Shown piece after piece: positions 4,471 through 7,014 of a stretch of 7,014 bases of DNA. Source of the stretch: Deltaproteobacteria bacterium. GTDB lineage: Bacteria; Myxococcota_A; UBA9042; DTJE01. Both the position numbers and the translations under genes were made by a program. Position 1 is the first letter of the stretch. Each line of letters begins with the position of its first letter. Location: NCBI GenBank assembly GCA_013151875.1, contig JAADHL010000344.1, positions 1 through 7,014 on the forward strand. Reading direction: 5' to 3'. The notes under the pieces were generated by a model that had not been told where the DNA came from, did not search any database, and saw only the letters and a list, made by a program, of their open reading frames with translations.

Positions 4471-7014
4471 TTGACAAGATTTTCAGTCATCGCGATCGTG
4501 ATGTCCTGTCTGACCCTGAGCTGTCGTGATGGCCGCACAACCCCCGACCCCATCGACAAGTCCGATGCCGAAACGGACGCCTTTGACGCCACGGACAACT
4601 TCGGTCCGGACAAAGACTTCCTCCAGCGGGACGACAATGGTATTGACGATCCGGTCGATGCAGTCAAGCCAATGGACCTGGAAATCTGCGACCTGGAAAT
4701 CTGCGACCTGGAAATCTGCGGGCCCATAATCCCTGACGCCGCCGACACCCTGAATGGCGACGACACGGACGGAGGGCCCGGTCAAGACACCGTTTACAAA
4801 GACAGCCTCTCGGAAATCGGCGATCCCTGCGAGGGCGACGGGGACTGTGCGGGTCTGGTCTGCGACCCGGTCTCGGGCAGGTGCGTGGAATGCGTCACAT
4901 CCGTTGACTGCAAGGCTGCCGGCAAGTTCTGCCGGGACAATGAGTGCCTGGATTGGGAGTGCGCGCCTGGATCCAGGTTCTGTGAAGGCAGCGTTCTTGT
5001 GACGTGTTCTCAGGAGGGCGACGGTCCCGTGGACCAGATCGAATGCGACGACGGCGATATATGCACAGAGGGCGACGTTTGCCTCGGCACTGGATGCGTC
5101 CAGGGGACTCCGAAGGACTGCGACGACGACAACGAATGCACCGCAGACGCCTGCGACCCTGACACCGGCTGCGTGCATCTGAATGTCGACATCCCCTGCG
5201 ACGATGGAAATCCCTGCACCATCGATGACCACTGCCTGGACGGGACCTGCATCGGAGGCGGTGAACCAGGATGCGACGACGCCAATCCGTGCACGGACGA
5301 CGAGTGTGTCCTTCCCGTGGGATGCAGGCACGAACCCAACACTTCCAGCTGCGACGACGCGGATCCATGCGCGCTTTCTAAAAAATGCGTTCTGGGCCTC
5401 TGTACCGCCACATCAATCAAAAACTGTGATGACCAGAATACATGCACCCTGGATTCGTGCGACCCGGATACGGGTCAGTGCCAGCACGCCCAGATTCCAC
5501 AGTGCGGTCCCTGCGTGATCGACTCGCAGTGCGACGACGGCAATCCCTGCTCTGTTGACGGGTGCGCGAACGGCAAATGCGTGCACTACCCTGGGACCGC
5601 CCCGGAATGTTGCATGACCGATTCGGAATGCGACGATCAGGACCCGTGTACGACCGACGATTGCACTGGGTCGCCCTTCGGGACATGCTCACATCTACCC
5701 GCCCAGGGCGCCGCTTGTTGCGATGATGAGGTCTTTCTGGCCGACTTTGTAGGCGGATCGCTTGATGGCTTTGAACTGGATCCGCCCCAGTCCGGTGTAG
5801 GCTGGCGCGTTGTCCAGACACCACATTCCGGGTCCGCTCCATGGGCCCTTTACTATGGAAACCCGGTCAACATGAACTACGACTCCGGCAAGGCAAATGA
5901 GGGGACGGCCACAGGACCGGAGATCACGCTGCCGGCGGGGGTTGAACTGACCTTGCGTTTCACGACGTGGCAGGACGTCGAAAAGGCCGTGAACCTGGAC
6001 TATCTGGAGGTAACGGCATCCACCGGCGCAGGCGACTACCTGGTCTGGCGCAAACCCATGGGTCTGGCCATGAATTCACTTACGACCGTGACCGCCGACA
6101 TATCGGCCCTGCAGGCCAGAAAAGTGCGCCTCGGCTTCAGGTTTTCGACCGCGGACGCCGAAGTCAACGACCTTGAAGGGGTATACATCGACGATATCGA
6201 GGTCTTTGGACCCTGCGTGCCCGCAAAATGCATCAGGGATCTCGACTGCTGGTCCCTGGGAATGGGAGGCTCCTGCGTCAATGAGGCGTGCGATTACACC
6301 CAGGTCCTGGCCCCCATTCGCATCATCGGTTCGGACGCAACGGGTCCGGAAAAGCTGGACAGTCCCTTCGACGTTTCAGTTTCACCCGGCAATGGCAAGG
6401 TGTTCGTATCGGACAAGGCGCACCATCGCGTTCGGGTGTTCACCCCAAACGGTGAACTGGAATACACCATAGGTTCATTCGGAACGTCGGAAGGCATGTT
6501 CAACCAGCCTCATGGCCTCGCCTCATCCGTGGATCGTCTGTACGTCGCCGACACACAGAACCACCGCATCCAGGTGTTTACCATTGCCGGGGTTTTCATG
6601 TTCGCTTTCGGCGAAAAAGGGGACGGAGCCGGTCTGTTCAATCAGCCGAAGGACGTGGCGCTGACCCCGGACGGCGAGGTTGTGTACATTGCCGACACGT
6701 CCAATCATCGGATACAGGCATTCGACAAGGACGGCGTGTTCCTATTTGAATTCGGTTCATACGGAAAGTCGGACGGATTGATGCGGAGTCCATCATGCGT
6801 GCTGACAGCCCCGGATTACCGGGTCCTGGTGTGCGACACGCAGAACCACCGAATTCAGGTCTTCGCCTTCGACGGCGTCTTCATCGACAAGATCAAGCCC
6901 ACCGATGAGTGGTCGCTGTACTACCCGTACGGCGCGGTCTTTGGTCCGGACGGCCGCCTGGTCGTGGCTGACACGTACCACCACCGGATCGAGGTGTTCG
7001 ACCAGACCTGGAAA
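4471..7014 (+). CDS. Probable surface lipoprotein: Cys-rich repeats, beta-sandwich and NHL propeller (3' end cut by window edge)
   Basis: There are 848 codons without a stop, and the gene continues past the edge. Starting from TTG, the protein opens with MTRFSVIAIVMSCLTLSC: a basic N-end, a hydrophobic core and Cys at 13 and 18. C18 is the likelier lipidation site, although the lipobox (TLSC) is imperfect. An Asp-rich linker (19-110) contains three DLEIC copies (69-83). A Cys-rich region (120-417) holds 49 Cys. It starts with DGDC/SVDC-type units, then has eight CDDx(N/D)xC units. Residues about 420-580 look like a MAM/concanavalin-like jelly roll ending GVYIDDIEVFG. A short Cys segment (582-607) leads to NHL repeats (about 620-848) with cores such as NHRIQVF. 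Such modules usually mediate binding or adhesion, but the ligand and function are unknown. I infer attachment to the outer membrane facing outward. Starting instead at ATG 4501 would destroy the signal peptide. Confidence 0.85.
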   Translation, partial: MTRFSVIAIVMSCLTLSCRDGRTTPDPIDKSDAETDAFDATDNFGPDKDFLQRDDNGIDDPVDAVKPMDLEICDLEICDLEICGPIIPDAADTLNGDDTDGGPGQDTVYKDSLSEIGDPCEGDGDCAGLVCDPVSGRCVECVTSVDCKAAGKFCRDNECLDWECAPGSRFCEGSVLVTCSQEGDGPVDQIECDDGDICTEGDVCLGTGCVQGTPKDCDDDNECTADACDPDTGCVHLNVDIPCDDGNPCTIDDHCLDGTCIGGGEPGCDDANPCTDDECVLPVGCRHEPNTSSCDDADPCALSKKCVLGLCTATSIKNCDDQNTCTLDSCDPDTGQCQHAQIPQCGPCVIDSQCDDGNPCSVDGCANGKCVHYPGTAPECCMTDSECDDQDPCTTDDCTGSPFGTCSHLPAQGAACCDDEVFLADFVGGSLDGFELDPPQSGVGWRVVQTPHSGSAPWALYYGNPVNMNYDSGKANEGTATGPEITLPAGVELTLRFTTWQDVEKAVNLDYLEVTASTGAGDYLVWRKPMGLAMNSLTTVTADISALQARKVRLGFRFSTADAEVNDLEGVYIDDIEVFGPCVPAKCIRDLDCWSLGMGGSCVNEACDYTQVLAPIRIIGSDATGPEKLDSPFDVSVSPGNGKVFVSDKAHHRVRVFTPNGELEYTIGSFGTSEGMFNQPHGLASSVDRLYVADTQNHRIQVFTIAGVFMFAFGEKGDGAGLFNQPKDVALTPDGEVVYIADTSNHRIQAFDKDGVFLFEFGSYGKSDGLMRSPSCVLTAPDYRVLVCDTQNHRIQVFAFDGVFIDKIKPTDEWSLYYPYGAVFGPDGRLVVADTYHHRIEVFDQTWK
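4675..4719 (+). repeat. 15-bp coding minisatellite, three perfect copies (DLEIC x3)
   Basis: The unit GACCTGGAAATCTGC occurs three times in tandem without a mismatch, in frame, encoding Asp-Leu-Glu-Ile-Cys three times at residues 69-83 of the lipoprotein. The flanking linker is not repetitive. Because the unit is a multiple of three, slippage would change linker length and Cys number without breaking the gene. Confidence 0.95.
5044..5688 (+). repeat. Eight degenerate Cys-rich protein repeats (CDDxNxCT type), period about 25 residues
   Basis: The repeats begin at Cys 192, 217, 243, 268, 294, 319, 354 and 387 of the lipoprotein. Each opens with CDD, then C after five residues, then two more Cys. 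The first six alternate in Cys spacing. Copies 1, 3 and 5 are C-x5-C-x5-C-x4-C. Copies 2 and 4 are C-x5-C-x4-C-x5-C, and copy 6 is the same with x6 last. Copies 7 and 8 are x5-x4-x4 and x5-x4-x7 and are set further apart by short Cys-containing inserts. Four Cys per unit suggests two disulfides each, and the paired Asp could bind a divalent cation. Both suggestions are inference. Confidence 0.85.
6361..7014 (+). repeat. At least five NHL repeats (beta-propeller blades), cut by window edge
   Basis: Recurrent cores are HHRVRVF (651), NHRIQVF (697), NHRIQAF (745), NHRIQVF (792) and HHRIEVF (837), each preceded by a (V/A)(S/A/C)D(K/T) strand and mostly followed by a turn and a Phe-Gly-rich strand. 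The spacing is 45-48 residues. Six blades are usual for NHL propellers, so at least one more probably lies beyond the edge. Blade 4 has two Cys (C776 and C788) that the others lack. Confidence 0.9.

Noticed and set aside
4483..5331. Long open frame (282 codons) on the minus strand inside the lipoprotein gene
   Set aside because: It mirrors the Asp/Cys-rich repeats; its apparent Ala/Val-rich sequence is the reverse-strand reading of GAC/TGC codons. It has no ribosome site, and the plus strand has a clear domain structure.

Overview
The window is GC-rich, tightly packed bacterial chromosome. It holds four conserved housekeeping genes followed by the first 848 codons of a large, lineage-specific exported protein. 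The exported protein has repeated Asp/Cys modules of the CDDGNPCT type, a jelly-roll domain and NHL repeats, and sits behind a lipoprotein-like signal. Together with a canonical four-cysteine DksA and an endonuclease-type MutL, this best fits a former-Deltaproteobacteria lineage (Myxococcota, Bradymonadota or a relative). That placement is an inference from protein style, not from a marker gene. I see no tRNA, rRNA, CRISPR array, insertion sequence or integrase.

Layout: (1) Positions 1097 to 1, minus strand: replicative helicase dnaB, lacking its C-terminus at the window edge. (2) Positions 1098-1190: a 93-bp divergent promoter region. Two sigma70-type promoters stand back to back, with their -35 boxes 4 bp apart forming an inverted repeat. 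(3) Positions 1191-2945 and 3856: mutL and miaA on the plus strand, joined by a 4-bp ATGA overlap. (4) Positions 4291-3863, minus strand: dksA, convergent with miaA with only 6 bp between the stop codons. Its promoter is strong-looking and its leader carries complementary GGAGG/CCTCC/GGGAGG segments. (5) From 4471 to the right edge, plus strand: a TTG-initiated gene for a probable lipoprotein. Its order is signal peptide, Asp-rich linker with three DLEIC repeats, Cys-rich repeat region with 49 Cys in about 300 residues, beta-sandwich domain, and at least five NHL blades.

How the genes relate: dnaB (replication fork helicase), mutL (mismatch repair) and miaA (tRNA A37 prenylation) concern genome copying and decoding fidelity. 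mutL-miaA is a widespread bacterial pairing. dksA encodes the RNA-polymerase-binding partner of (p)ppGpp. The exported protein is functionally unrelated and is the accessory, poorly characterised part of the window. The points most worth a second look are the shared dnaB/mutL promoter architecture with a possibly leaderless dnaB mRNA, the dksA leader, and the strictly patterned Cys repeats and DLEIC minisatellite in the lipoprotein.
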